Under the pieces are notes generated by a model. It ran no database searches. It was not told the DNA's origin and was given only the letters and a program-made list of their open reading frames with translations. A stretch of 28,811 bases of DNA from an uncultured Oscillibacter sp. GTDB taxonomy: Bacteria; Bacillota; Clostridia; Oscillospirales; Oscillospiraceae. The stretch covers positions 1 to 28,811 of the forward strand of contig CAMHBH010000007.1 in assembly GCA_946183175.1 (NCBI GenBank). Reading direction: 5' to 3'. Positions 7,340 through 14,840 of this stretch are shown here, one piece after another (positions within the stretch are counted from its first letter, which is position 1; the number at the start of each line of letters is the position of its first letter). The position numbers and the translations under genes were made by a program.

Positions 7340-8203
7340 TCAACGGAGTATGTACACCCCCGCCAGCACGAGCGCGACGCCGACGATGCCCGTCAGGCCG
7401 ATTGCCTCGTGAAACACGAGTACGCCCGTCAGCGACGCCACGACGGGTTCGAGACTTGCCATAATCGACGCGTGCCCGGGTTCGACGCGGGCCAGTCCGG
7501 CGGTATAGAGCAGGTACGGCAACACCGTCGAAAAGACGACCAGTCCGAGGGCCGCGGCGAGCGTCAGCGGGGAACGCAGGGCGAGCATATGCGACGGGCG
7601 CAGGAACACAAGGGAAGCCGTCCCGGCGAAAAGGAACGTCCAGACGGTGACAGTCATGGAGGAGGCGTAGGCGAGGGCGTAGCGCCCGAAGATACTGTAG
7701 AGGGCGTAGAAGAAGCCCGCGCCCAACCCGTACAGGACGCCCGCCGCCGTGACCGTCAGGCCGCCGTCGAACAGCCCGCAGACCATCACACAGCCGCAGA
7801 GCGTCAGCAACAGCGCGAGGAGTTTCGGACGCGTGACGGGTTCTTTCCAGAGGAGCGCGGAGAGCGTCACGACAAACGAGGGGGCCGTATAGAGCAGAAC
7901 CGACGCCACCGACAGCGAACATATCTTCTGACAGGAGAAGTAGCAGACCGTGAAAAATAACACGCTCACAACGCCCGTACCGAAGAAGTACGGCAGGCAG
8001 GCGCGCCGTACACGGAACACCGAGGGGTCGCGAACTAGAAATACCAGTGACAACAGCACCATTCCGCCGAAGTTGCGCAGTACCACGATGTCCACGGGCG
8101 AAAGCCCCGCCGACAACAGCCGGCGGTTCCAAAGCCCGATGATTCCCCATAACGCCGCGCCCGAGAGTATCGACAGCGCGGCGCGCTTGTCCGTAGTCAG
8201 CAT
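7340..8203 (-). CDS. EamA/DMT-family transporter, probable metabolite exporter
   Basis: 287 aa from the chosen start. It has ten predicted membrane helices in two similar halves, the duplicated EamA fold. The halves carry 'ALWGIIGLWNRRLLSAG' early on and 'LPYLLYTAGLARVEPGHASIMASLEPVVA' near the C-terminus, the usual second-half signature. Substrates in this family are varied (amino acids, nucleobases, cofactors) and cannot be told from sequence. An upstream in-frame ATG exists at 8269. I chose 8203 because AGAGGAG lies 6 bp before it, and the extra 22 residues are not membrane-like. It stands alone, divergent from the accessory gene at 8359. Confidence 0.88.
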   Translation of the reverse strand: MLTTDKRAALSILSGAALWGIIGLWNRRLLSAGLSPVDIVVLRNFGGMVLLSLVFLVRDPSVFRVRRACLPYFFGTGVVSVLFFTVCYFSCQKICSLSVASVLLYTAPSFVVTLSALLWKEPVTRPKLLALLLTLCGCVMVCGLFDGGLTVTAAGVLYGLGAGFFYALYSIFGRYALAYASSMTVTVWTFLFAGTASLVFLRPSHMLALRSPLTLAAALGLVVFSTVLPYLLYTAGLARVEPGHASIMASLEPVVASLTGVLVFHEAIGLTGIVGVALVLAGVYILR

Positions 8204-8276
8204 GATGAACTCCTCTTTTTCGCCTGACGGCGATATTTCCCCAAAGGGGCCGTAAAATACTTTTTTCAATTTTCCC

Positions 8277-8305
8277 TTGCGGGGAAACCGCGCTTGTGGT
8301 ATAAT
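8277..8305 (+). promoter_or_regulatory. Extended -10 sigma-A promoter of the TnpB/Cas12-like gene
   Basis: TTGCGG (8277-8282), 17 bp, TATAAT (8300-8305), with TG one base before the -10 (extended -10). It lies about 54 bp upstream of the ATG, so the effector gene has its own constitutive-looking promoter. Confidence 0.75.
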
Positions 8306-8358
8306 ACGACATTATCACACAGATTTTCCAGAAACGCTTTGAAAAGGGAGGTTCCGGT

Positions 8359-9864
8359 ATGGCGACAGAAACAGGCCGTTGCGTATTAACCTTGCCCTTG
8401 TTGACGGAACCTTGGCAGGAACACATCATAGAGAAGCGTTTTTCCATTGTGGAGCATTTGAAAAACCAACTGATTGCAATGGAATTGCGAAAGCTCAAAA
8501 ATCTGCGACGGACAAAGGCGTACCGTCAACTCGCGGAGGCAATCGAGGCCGCGCCCAAAGACCAACGGGCGGCGCTCTACCGGGCACGCAAGAAGATGTT
8601 GCAAGACGCCGGATTTTCGGAGTACGCCTTCAAGAGCGACATGCAAAGCCCGGACAGCCCTATGCAACGGCATTTCTCTATGCACATTACTGCAAAAATT
8701 GCGCAAAAAGCCGCTTTTGACGTATGGACAGCTTTCAAAAAGTATCTCTTCAGCAACGGAAAAGAGGTTCATTTTCACAAACACGGTACACTACAAAGTG
8801 TGACATGTCAAACAAACGGGCAAGACGGTATGAAGTACACCGACAACATTTTTACATGGTCAGGCGCAAACAGTAAAGGACAAAAAGCCATTACAATTTC
8901 TATCCATGTTAGACCGCCGCAAAATGACTATGAGCGGGAAATGTTGAAAAAGCCCGTAAAATATATGCGCGTTGTGCGCCAATGGGTAAAGTCCAGATAT
9001 AAGTATTACTTACAATTGACGCTTGTCGGACAACCCGTTCAGAAAGAGCGGAAATTCGGCGCGGGGCGCGTGGGTCTTGATATCGGAACGCGAAGTATCG
9101 CGATTTCGTCGGAAACGTCCGTACAGTTGCGGGAACTCGCGGAGGGTGTCAACGAAAACCACCGGAAGAAACTGCTCTTACAGCGGAAAATGGACAGGAG
9201 CAAACGCCGCACGAATCCGGGGAATTATAACCCGGATGGAACCATTCACAGGCCGCCCAAAGGCGAGAGAATGCACTGGAATTACTCCAAGCACTACAAA
9301 AAACTTGCCGGGAAAGTCCGTGAACTGGAACGCAAAAACGCCGCAATCCGGAAGTATGAGCATACTTGCCTTGCCAACGAGATTCTGTCGCTTGGCGATG
9401 AAATCTACGTGGAAAAGATGAGCTTTTCCGGACTGCAACGCAGAGCGAAGGAAACGAAAAAGGACGCGAAGGGGCGTTACCTGAGAAAGAAGCGGTTCGG
9501 GAAATCGCTTGCGAATAAAGCCCCCGCCACGCTCTTGCAAATTCTGAAAACCAAAGCGGCGCAGACCGGACAAACCGTGCAGGAAGTGGATACCACAGCA
9601 TTCCGAGCCAGTCAGTTTGACCACACGTCCGGACAGTACAGGAAGCTGATGTTAAGCGAACGCTGGAAAACGTTGTCCAGCGGCGACCGCGTACAGCGCG
9701 ATTTATACTCCGCGTTTCTCCTGATGAACAGCGCCGACAAAGAACACAGTGACCGCGCGTTATGTGACGCGACGTTTGAGAACTTCAAGCGGTTGCACGA
9801 CGCGGAAGTGACACGTATCCAAAATGACGGGAAAAAGCACCTCAGCAGTTTTGGCATTGATTGA
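8359..9864 (+). CDS. Compact TnpB/Cas12-like RuvC nuclease, candidate single-protein CRISPR effector
   Basis: 501 aa. Residues 1-60 resemble the TnpB N-terminus, about 30-130 is a helical region, and about 135-225 a beta-rich wedge-like part ending 'YKYYLQLTLVG'. The split RuvC domain follows: RuvC-I 'GRVGLDIGTRSIAIS' (D241), RuvC-II 'EIYVEKMSFSGLQ' (E352) and RuvC-III 'RVQRDLYSAFLLMN' (D448). All three catalytic acids of an RNA-guided DNA nuclease are kept. The zinc ribbon expected between RuvC-II and III is gone: 'ASQFDHTSG' and 'TLSSGD' stand where the two CxxC pairs should be. The protein is longer than usual TnpB (about 400 aa) and no tnpA is present. Local G+C is near 45-50%, below the neighbours, suggesting transfer. 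GGGAGG precedes the ATG. A CRISPR-like array starts 191 bp downstream. A plain IS605-type TnpB with an omega-RNA is the alternative. Confidence 0.75.
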   Translation: MATETGRCVLTLPLLTEPWQEHIIEKRFSIVEHLKNQLIAMELRKLKNLRRTKAYRQLAEAIEAAPKDQRAALYRARKKMLQDAGFSEYAFKSDMQSPDSPMQRHFSMHITAKIAQKAAFDVWTAFKKYLFSNGKEVHFHKHGTLQSVTCQTNGQDGMKYTDNIFTWSGANSKGQKAITISIHVRPPQNDYEREMLKKPVKYMRVVRQWVKSRYKYYLQLTLVGQPVQKERKFGAGRVGLDIGTRSIAISSETSVQLRELAEGVNENHRKKLLLQRKMDRSKRRTNPGNYNPDGTIHRPPKGERMHWNYSKHYKKLAGKVRELERKNAAIRKYEHTCLANEILSLGDEIYVEKMSFSGLQRRAKETKKDAKGRYLRKKRFGKSLANKAPATLLQILKTKAAQTGQTVQEVDTTAFRASQFDHTSGQYRKLMLSERWKTLSSGDRVQRDLYSAFLLMNSADKEHSDRALCDATFENFKRLHDAEVTRIQNDGKKHLSSFGID

Positions 9865-10055
9865 GCGCATATGGGAGCCAAACATAAAATTGAATAGGGA
9901 TAGGGCATGTCCCAAACTGTCTAAGTTTTCTGATTCACGTCGAATCGGCGACGACAGTAAATGATTAGGGAACAAAATCCAGTGCGTGCTTGCCTGTTTT
10001 GTAAAAAACAACCAAATACGAGAAGGTTTTCAGTACCAAAATCCTCACTTTTACA
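9865..10055 (+). other. AT-rich non-coding leader between effector and array; possible guide-scaffold RNA
   Basis: There is no credible ORF with a ribosome site. The stretch has several small hairpins: GGGAT/GTCCC near 9892-9913, CGTCG/CGACG at 9938-9953, and TGTTTT/AAAACA near 9994-10010. A half-repeat GTGCGTGCTTGCCTG at 9982-9996 resembles the 3' half of the array repeat. It could be an array leader, a tracr-like RNA or an omega-RNA. Nothing in the sequence decides between these. Confidence 0.45.
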
Positions 10056-10219
10056 GTCGCAACTTGCGCGCGTGGGTGGGTTGCCAGTTGCAGGAAGAGA
10101 TTCAGCTTTTTCGCGCTTCCCGGTCGCAACTTGCGCGCGTGGGTGGGTTGCCAGGATTATACTATATCACGCTTTATAATATCCGAATGTTGCAACTCGT
10201 GTGCAGACTGGGTTGCTAG
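10056..10219 (+). CRISPR. Minimal CRISPR-like array: 3 repeats, 2 spacers
   Basis: Repeat 1 (10056-10087) and repeat 2 (10123-10154) are 32 bp and identical, starting GTCGCAAC and ending GGGTTGCCAG. Repeat 3 (10189-10219) matches 22 of 32 positions with one gap, and most single changes are C to T. The spacers (10088-10122, 35 bp; 10155-10188, 34 bp) are unrelated to each other. The repeat ends pair (GCAAC with GTTGC), and repeat 3 keeps this pairing. A degenerate last repeat is usual at the leader-distal end, which suggests plus-strand transcription from the effector side. The strand is not certain, because the other strand gives a repeat ending GTTGCGAC. Repeat 3 overlaps the uvrB stop codon. 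With only two good repeats, chance duplication cannot be fully excluded. Confidence 0.7.
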
Positions 10220-12171
10220 CCCCGTAATTCGATGATTCTGTCTCGCAGGGCCGCCGCGTATTCAAATTCCAGCATTTTACTTGCTTCTTTCATAGCCTTT
10301 TCGAGCTTCCGGATTTCGGCGTCGCGTTCGGCGTCGGTGAGCTTGCGCGCCTTGCCGGGTTCGCCCTCCGCCGCTTTCGCGATTCCGAGCGTCTCCCGCA
10401 CGTCCTTGACTATCGTCTTCGGTTCGATTCCGTGCGCCTTGTTGTAGGCGTCCTGTATCCCGCGCCGCCGCGCGGTCTCGTCCATCGCCCCGCGCATGGC
10501 CTCCGTCACCGCGTCCGCGTACAGGATTACCAGCCCGTTCGCGTTGCGCGCCGCGCGTCCCATGGTTTGTACCAGCGACGTTTCCGAACGGAGAAAGCCT
10601 TCCTTGTCGGCGTCCAGCACCGCAACCAGACTGACTTCCGGCAAATCCAGCCCCTCCCGCAACAGGTTGATTCCAACCAGTACGTCAAATTCCCCGAGGC
10701 GCAGGTCGCGGATAATCTCCATGCGCTCCATTGTCTTGACATCCGAGTGCAAGTAGCGTACCTTTACGCCCGCCGCGCTCAGGTATTCCGTCAAGTCCTC
10801 CGCCATTTTTTTCGTCAGCGTCGTGACAAGCGTCCGCTCCCCGCGTCCGGCGCGGAGATTGATTTCCGACAGCAAATCGTCAATCTGCCCGGACACGGGC
10901 CGCACTTCTACGCGCGGGTCAAGTAACCCGGTCGGGCGGATGACCTGTTCGACGACGTTGTCGGCCTGTGCGCGCTCGTACTCCCCCGGCGTCGCCGACA
11001 CGAACACCGCCTGTCCGATACGCTCCTCGAACTCCTCAAACATCAGCGGTCTGTTGTCATAGGCGCATGGGAGACGGAAACCGTAGTCCACAAGGGTACC
11101 TTTGCGCGCGTGGTCGCCGTTGTACATGGCCCGTACTTGCGGAATCGTGACGTGGCTTTCGTCCACGAACAACAGGAAATCTTTCGGGAAGAAGTCCAAC
11201 AGCGTCATGGGCGCGGAGCCTTTCGGACGGTTGGAGATTATCCGCGAATAGTTCTCAATCCCGGAGCAGTAGCCCAGCTCGGCTATCATCTCCATGTCGT
11301 ACTCGGTACGTTGCCGCAGGCGCTGTGCCTCTACAAGTTTATTATTGTCGGTGAAATACTTGACCTGTTCCTCGAGTTCCTCCCGCATTTGGACGAGGGC
11401 GCGGTCGAGTTTCGGCTTTGTGGTGACGAAGTGGCTCGCGGGGTAGATGGCGATATGCTGCAGCCGTTGATTGACGGTGCCCGTCAGGGGGTGGAAGTCG
11501 CTGATTCGCTCGATTTCGTCGCCGAAGAACTCCACGCGGACGGCGTGGTCTCGGTAGTAGGCGGGGTAGATTTCCACGGTATCGCCGCGCACGCGGAATC
11601 GGTTCCGGTCGAAGGCCACGTCGTTGCGCTCGTAGCGGTTGTCGACGAGACGCCGGAGCAGTTCGTCGCGGTTGAACTCCGCCCCGACGCGCAGGGAGAT
11701 TACCAGACTTGCGAAGTCGTCCGGCTCGCCCAGGCCGTAAATGCACGACACCGACGAGACAACTATCACGTCGCGCCGCTCCAACAGCGCGCAGGTCGCC
11801 GAAAGGCGAAGGCGGTCGATTTCGTCATTGGTCGCGGCGTCCTTGGCGATATAGGTATCGGTGTGGGGGATATACGCCTCGGGCTGGTAGTAGTCGTAGT
11901 AGCTGACGAAGTATTCGACGGCGTTATTGGGGAAAAATTCCTTAAATTCGGCGCACAACTGCGCGGCAAGCGTTTTGTTATGGGCCAGTACGAGGGTCGG
12001 GCGCTGTACGCGCTCGATGACGTTGGCCATCGTGAACGTTTTGCCGGAACCCGTGACGCCCAGCAGGATTTGATTCCGCAGGCCGTTTTCGATGCCTTGC
12101 GTGAGGGCGTCGACGGCTTCCGGCTGGTCTCCGGAAAGCCGGTAGTCCGAAACCAGTTCAAAACGGGGCAT
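10216..12171 (-). CDS. uvrB: Excinuclease ABC subunit UvrB
   Basis: 651 aa. UvrB verifies DNA lesions passed from UvrA and recruits UvrC in nucleotide excision repair. The Walker A motif is at 38-45 (GVTGSGKT). The DNA-gripping beta-hairpin 'YFVSYYDYYQPEAYIP' lies near 90-105. Helicase motifs include 'FVDESHVTIPQ', 'LVTTLTKKMAEDLTEYL' and 'QTMGRAARNANG'. The C-terminal UVR motif that contacts UvrC is complete ('LEKAMKEASKMLEFEYAAALRDRI'). Its start overlaps the radC-like gene by 14 bp. The stop codon lies inside the last repeat of the array at 10189-10219, which reads toward it. Confidence 0.98.
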   Translation of the reverse strand: MPRFELVSDYRLSGDQPEAVDALTQGIENGLRNQILLGVTGSGKTFTMANVIERVQRPTLVLAHNKTLAAQLCAEFKEFFPNNAVEYFVSYYDYYQPEAYIPHTDTYIAKDAATNDEIDRLRLSATCALLERRDVIVVSSVSCIYGLGEPDDFASLVISLRVGAEFNRDELLRRLVDNRYERNDVAFDRNRFRVRGDTVEIYPAYYRDHAVRVEFFGDEIERISDFHPLTGTVNQRLQHIAIYPASHFVTTKPKLDRALVQMREELEEQVKYFTDNNKLVEAQRLRQRTEYDMEMIAELGYCSGIENYSRIISNRPKGSAPMTLLDFFPKDFLLFVDESHVTIPQVRAMYNGDHARKGTLVDYGFRLPCAYDNRPLMFEEFEERIGQAVFVSATPGEYERAQADNVVEQVIRPTGLLDPRVEVRPVSGQIDDLLSEINLRAGRGERTLVTTLTKKMAEDLTEYLSAAGVKVRYLHSDVKTMERMEIIRDLRLGEFDVLVGINLLREGLDLPEVSLVAVLDADKEGFLRSETSLVQTMGRAARNANGLVILYADAVTEAMRGAMDETARRRGIQDAYNKAHGIEPKTIVKDVRETLGIAKAAEGEPGKARKLTDAERDAEIRKLEKAMKEASKMLEFEYAAALRDRIIELRG

Positions 12172-12865
12172 AGTCGATAATCACTCCATTCTTTTTCCGA
12201 CGCTTCCCGGAATCGGTCTCTGTCAGGGACACGAAATCGTCGTCCGCGACGACGAGGTAATCGCGGAACGACACCCGGACGGTATCCAGCGCGGCGCGGA
12301 ACTTCTCCGACAGTGCGCGGTCGTTCCCCGACAGCGTCGCGAGGCCCCCCGCCTGACGGCGGCATATCGCCACGTTGTCCGCCGCCGATTCCAGCGCGCT
12401 CTCGATAGCGGAACGAACCAGTTCCTGTCCGGTCTCCGCTATCGGGCGGCAGGAAAGGAAGGTGTCCCCGGCGAGGCAGAGTTCGTAAAAGGCCTCCCGG
12501 GGCTGTCCGCGCACGAGTTCCATGCAATAGCGCCCGATGTCCGGGATGGACGCGAACGCCCCCGGACGGCCCTCCATGCTTTCCAGGAATATTTGCCGCC
12601 CGGTCTGCCCGACCAGCGAGAGGAATACGGCGGCTGATTCGCTCAGTCCCCCGACAGTCTTCAGCTGGCTGACAGACGAGGAGAGCAGATTCCGGAGGGA
12701 ATCATATTTTGTCAGGACGGCTTCCGACAGGGCGCGGTTGTCGGTACGCGGGGAGACGTAATGGAGCAATAGTTCCAGCGTCTCCGCGTTGTCCAAGGCC
12801 TCTATGCCGACTTCGATGAAGCGCTGTCGGATGTCCTCTAAACGGGTGCGGGGAACTTGTCCCAT
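12158..12865 (-). CDS. radC: RadC-family protein lacking the JAMM metal-binding motif
   Basis: 235 aa from the ATG at 12865, chosen for the GGGGGGAG site just before it; a longer in-frame extension to 13126 runs through divIVA and is rejected. Residues about 15-75 match the RadC N-terminal helix-hairpin-helix region ('ETLELLLHYV', 'LKTVGGLSESAAVFLSL'). The rest follows the JAB/MPN fold of RadC ('REAFYELCLAG', 'ELVRSAIESALESAADNVAI', 'FRDYLVVADDDFVSL'). Where RadC has the metal ligands (HNHPSG then LxDHxI), this protein has 'CRRQAGG' and 'FRDYLVV'. Both histidines and the downstream motif are lost, so it cannot be a metalloprotease or nuclease of the usual type. The true role of RadC is unknown. 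It overlaps uvrB, so the two are coupled. Confidence 0.85.
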   Translation of the reverse strand: MGQVPRTRLEDIRQRFIEVGIEALDNAETLELLLHYVSPRTDNRALSEAVLTKYDSLRNLLSSSVSQLKTVGGLSESAAVFLSLVGQTGRQIFLESMEGRPGAFASIPDIGRYCMELVRGQPREAFYELCLAGDTFLSCRPIAETGQELVRSAIESALESAADNVAICRRQAGGLATLSGNDRALSEKFRAALDTVRVSFRDYLVVADDDFVSLTETDSGKRRKKNGVIIDYAPF

Positions 12866-12902
12866 GGTCTCCCCCCTTTGGCGACGCGGCAAACCGGATA
12901 AA

Positions 12903-12928
12903 GGGCAACCCCATTCCTGAAGTTGCCC
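12903..12928 (-). terminator. Hairpin downstream of divIVA, weak terminator
   Basis: GGGCAAC (12903-12909) pairs with GTTGCCC (12922-12928). On the minus strand the stem is followed by TTTAT only. It lies between divIVA and the radC-like gene and may partly attenuate transcription. Confidence 0.45.
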
Positions 12929-12951
12929 GGCTTTTCCGGCTGATTCCGTGA

Positions 12952-13530
12952 TTAGTCCTTTTTGAGAGACTGCCCGAACTTGAGTTCGTCCAGATGGGGC
13001 GCGGGTTCCGTCACGTCCGATTCCGTCTCGGGTTCGGGCGTCGTCTCGGCGTCGTCCTCCGCCGGAAGCGTCACGTTGACCTGCATTTGGGGCAGTTGTT
13101 CGAGGAATTTCAGCTCCTGCGCGCACAGTTCCCGCCCGGAGGCGATGAAGCGCGCCATTTCCGTACGCGCCCGGCGCATGCGCTCCTCCAACTCCGCCAC
13201 TTCCCGGCGGCAGTCGTCGCGGCGGGCGAGGGCCTCGTCGCTGGCGTTGGCGAGGATTTCGTCGCGGCGCGTCTCGGCGTCTTTCAGGATTCCCTCGGCG
13301 GTTCTCTGCGCGGCGAGCAGGGCCGAACGCATGGCCTCCTCGGTGGCGCGGTACTCCTCTACTTTGTCGACCATGACTTTGAGTTTCGCTTTGAGCGTGG
13401 TATTCTCCTTCTGGAGCGCGGCGTAGTCCTCGGAGACGCCTTCCAGAAATTCGCCCACGGCGGAGACGGAGTACCCGCCGAAGAGCGCCTTGTTGAAAAT
13501 ATGACCGGAAATTTCCTGCGGTTTGAGCAT
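12952..13530 (-). CDS. divIVA: DivIVA-family coiled-coil cell-division protein
   Basis: 192 aa. The N-terminal DivIVA membrane-binding module is recognisable in 'FNKALFGGYSVSAVGEFLEGVSEDYAAL' (residues about 12-39). A long charged coiled coil follows (about 40-140). The acidic Pro/Thr/Glu tail (about 155-180) ends in 'DELKFGQSLKKD'. DivIVA proteins bind negatively curved membrane at poles and septa. It follows yggS-sepF by 35 bp, the common Gram-positive division cluster order, although ylmG, ylmH and the S4-domain protein are missing here. A weak AGAGGA site precedes the ATG. Confidence 0.88.
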   Translation of the reverse strand: MLKPQEISGHIFNKALFGGYSVSAVGEFLEGVSEDYAALQKENTTLKAKLKVMVDKVEEYRATEEAMRSALLAAQRTAEGILKDAETRRDEILANASDEALARRDDCRREVAELEERMRRARTEMARFIASGRELCAQELKFLEQLPQMQVNVTLPAEDDAETTPEPETESDVTEPAPHLDELKFGQSLKKD

Positions 13531-13565
13531 AGCTTGTTCGTCCTCTCTTTATTGTGATTCGTCGG

Positions 13566-14012
13566 TCAGAAGTACAGACCGCTGCTTTCCAGTTCGTCTA
13601 TCAAATCGCCCTCGATTTCCACATGGTAGGGGGTAATCAGGTAAGTATTGACGGCGATTTTCCTGATTTTGCCCTCCCCGGCGTAGGCCACGCCGGAGAG
13701 GAAGTCCAGGAGGCGCTTGGCCTCCTCCCTGGGCGTCGATTCCAGATTCAAAACCACCGTGCGGCGGCCCTTGAGGTGGTCGGCGATTTCGGCGGCGTTC
13801 TCGAAGCGCTCCGGCTTGACCAGCATGACCTTTAACTCCGTTGTGGCGGGAATGCTGACTAATTTGCCCCGGCGTTCCTCCGCCCTGGGGCGGCGTTCCT
13901 CATAGGAGCCGCGACCGCGCGTGTCGGTGTCCTCATCCTCGTAGTCGTCCGGGTACTCGTCCTCGTCGGCGTAGGGGTGAGTAATCTTTTTCAGCTCCTC
14001 GAAGATATTCAT
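13566..14012 (-). CDS. sepF: Cell division protein SepF
   Basis: 148 aa. SepF forms rings that organise FtsZ filaments and anchors them to the membrane through its N-terminal amphipathic helix ('MNIFEELKKITH'). Residues about 10-50 are a charged Asp/Glu/Arg linker. The conserved SepF core follows ('LKVMLVKPERFENAAEIADHL', 'TVVLNLEST', 'RLLDFLSGVAYA', 'NTYLITPYHVEI'). The start codon overlaps the yggS stop (ATGA), so translation is coupled. Confidence 0.96.
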   Translation of the reverse strand: MNIFEELKKITHPYADEDEYPDDYEDEDTDTRGRGSYEERRPRAEERRGKLVSIPATTELKVMLVKPERFENAAEIADHLKGRRTVVLNLESTPREEAKRLLDFLSGVAYAGEGKIRKIAVNTYLITPYHVEIEGDLIDELESSGLYF

Positions 14013-14719
14013 GACTGAGCCCCTCCTGTATCATAATGGCGCGCCCCGAAAATGGCCGTGCCCACACGGACCATCGTCGCCCCGGCGCGGACGGCGTCCT
14101 CGTAGTCGCCGCTCATGCCCATGGAGATTTCCATGGGCACATTATGAAACAATTTTTCCCTGATGTCAACAGAAAGAGCGCGTACTTCCTGAAAATAGCG
14201 CAAAGTTGAGGGTCTGTCGGCGTCAAACGGGGGAATTGTCATGACGCCGCGCGTCCGGACGTGGGGCAAAGTCAGGGACAGTTCCGCCGCGCGGAAGAGT
14301 TCCGAAGGGGCGAAACCGCTTTTTGCGGCCTCCCCGGCGATATTGACCTCTAAAAGAATCGGTTGTACGAGGTTGAGCGCGGCGGCGGCCTTCTCGATTT
14401 CCAGCAGGAGGGCCTCCGAGCCCACGGACTGTATCAGCGCGACCTGCCCGACGACCTGCCGGACTTTGTTCCTCTGCAAGTGGCCGATGAAGTGAAGCGG
14501 CGCGCCGTCGTAGGCGTGTTCGGAGAGCTTGGCGCGCATTTCCTGCACGCGGTTCTCGCCGAGGGCGTCGATTCCCGCCGCGACGGCCTCCCGGCACGCG
14601 GCGGCACCGTTCATCTTACTGGCCCCCACCAGCGTAATGTCGCGGCCCGTGCGGCCCGTCTCGCGGGCGGCGGCGTCGATTTTCTCCCGAACCAGCGCGA
14701 TGTTTTCCGCTATGGACAT
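14009..14719 (-). CDS. yggS: YggS-family pyridoxal-phosphate homeostasis protein
   Basis: 236 aa. A PLP-binding alanine-racemase-like barrel without racemase activity that buffers vitamin B6. PLP lysine K35 lies in 'LVGASKMN'. Further family motifs are 'ALGENRVQEM', 'LHFIGHLQRNKVR', 'SVGSEALLLEIEKAA', 'LLEVNIAGEAAKSGF', 'SMGMSGDYEDAVRAG' and 'MVRVGTAIFGAR'. I chose the ATG at 14719 because AGGAG lies 8 bp before it. The in-frame GTG three codons earlier overlaps that ribosome site. It forms the usual unit with sepF. Confidence 0.96.
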   Translation of the reverse strand: MSIAENIALVREKIDAAARETGRTGRDITLVGASKMNGAAACREAVAAGIDALGENRVQEMRAKLSEHAYDGAPLHFIGHLQRNKVRQVVGQVALIQSVGSEALLLEIEKAAAALNLVQPILLEVNIAGEAAKSGFAPSELFRAAELSLTLPHVRTRGVMTIPPFDADRPSTLRYFQEVRALSVDIREKLFHNVPMEISMGMSGDYEDAVRAGATMVRVGTAIFGARHYDTGGAQS

Positions 14720-14840
14720 GTTTCCCACTCCTTATTGTTCTTTCTCTACTCCACCCGAAAGCGGTAAAGTTTTCCAGCCGCGCTCACGCCGCCTTGACTG
14801 GACGGCGGACAGTCGGCGAAATTTACCGCCGTTGAGTACC

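Noticed and set aside
8204..8269. Longer N-terminus for the EamA transporter
   Set aside because: The 22 extra residues are polar and lack a ribosome site, while AGAGGAG sits correctly before the ATG at 8203.
8359..9864. Complete IS200/IS605 insertion sequence
   Set aside because: No tnpA and no convincing subterminal hairpin ends were seen on either side; only the TnpB-like gene and the repeat array are supported.
10155..10188. Promoter inside spacer 2
   Set aside because: TATAAT occurs on both strands of this AT-rich spacer, but no -35 lies at 16-18 bp on either strand.
11110..12180. 356-aa plus-strand reading frame opposite uvrB
   Set aside because: uvrB is certain on the minus strand. 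The opposite frame is a G+C-rich shadow with no ribosome site or known motif. The long antisense frames opposite dnaJ, mutS, mutL and miaB were rejected for the same reason.
12866..13126. Upstream extension of the radC-like gene
   Set aside because: It runs into the divIVA 3' end, is Arg/Gly-rich shadow sequence, and the ATG at 12865 has a good ribosome site.
14775..14812. Terminator between the HlyD-like gene and yggS
   Set aside because: CCGCC/GGCGG can pair, but the stem is only 5 bp and no T-run follows on the minus strand.
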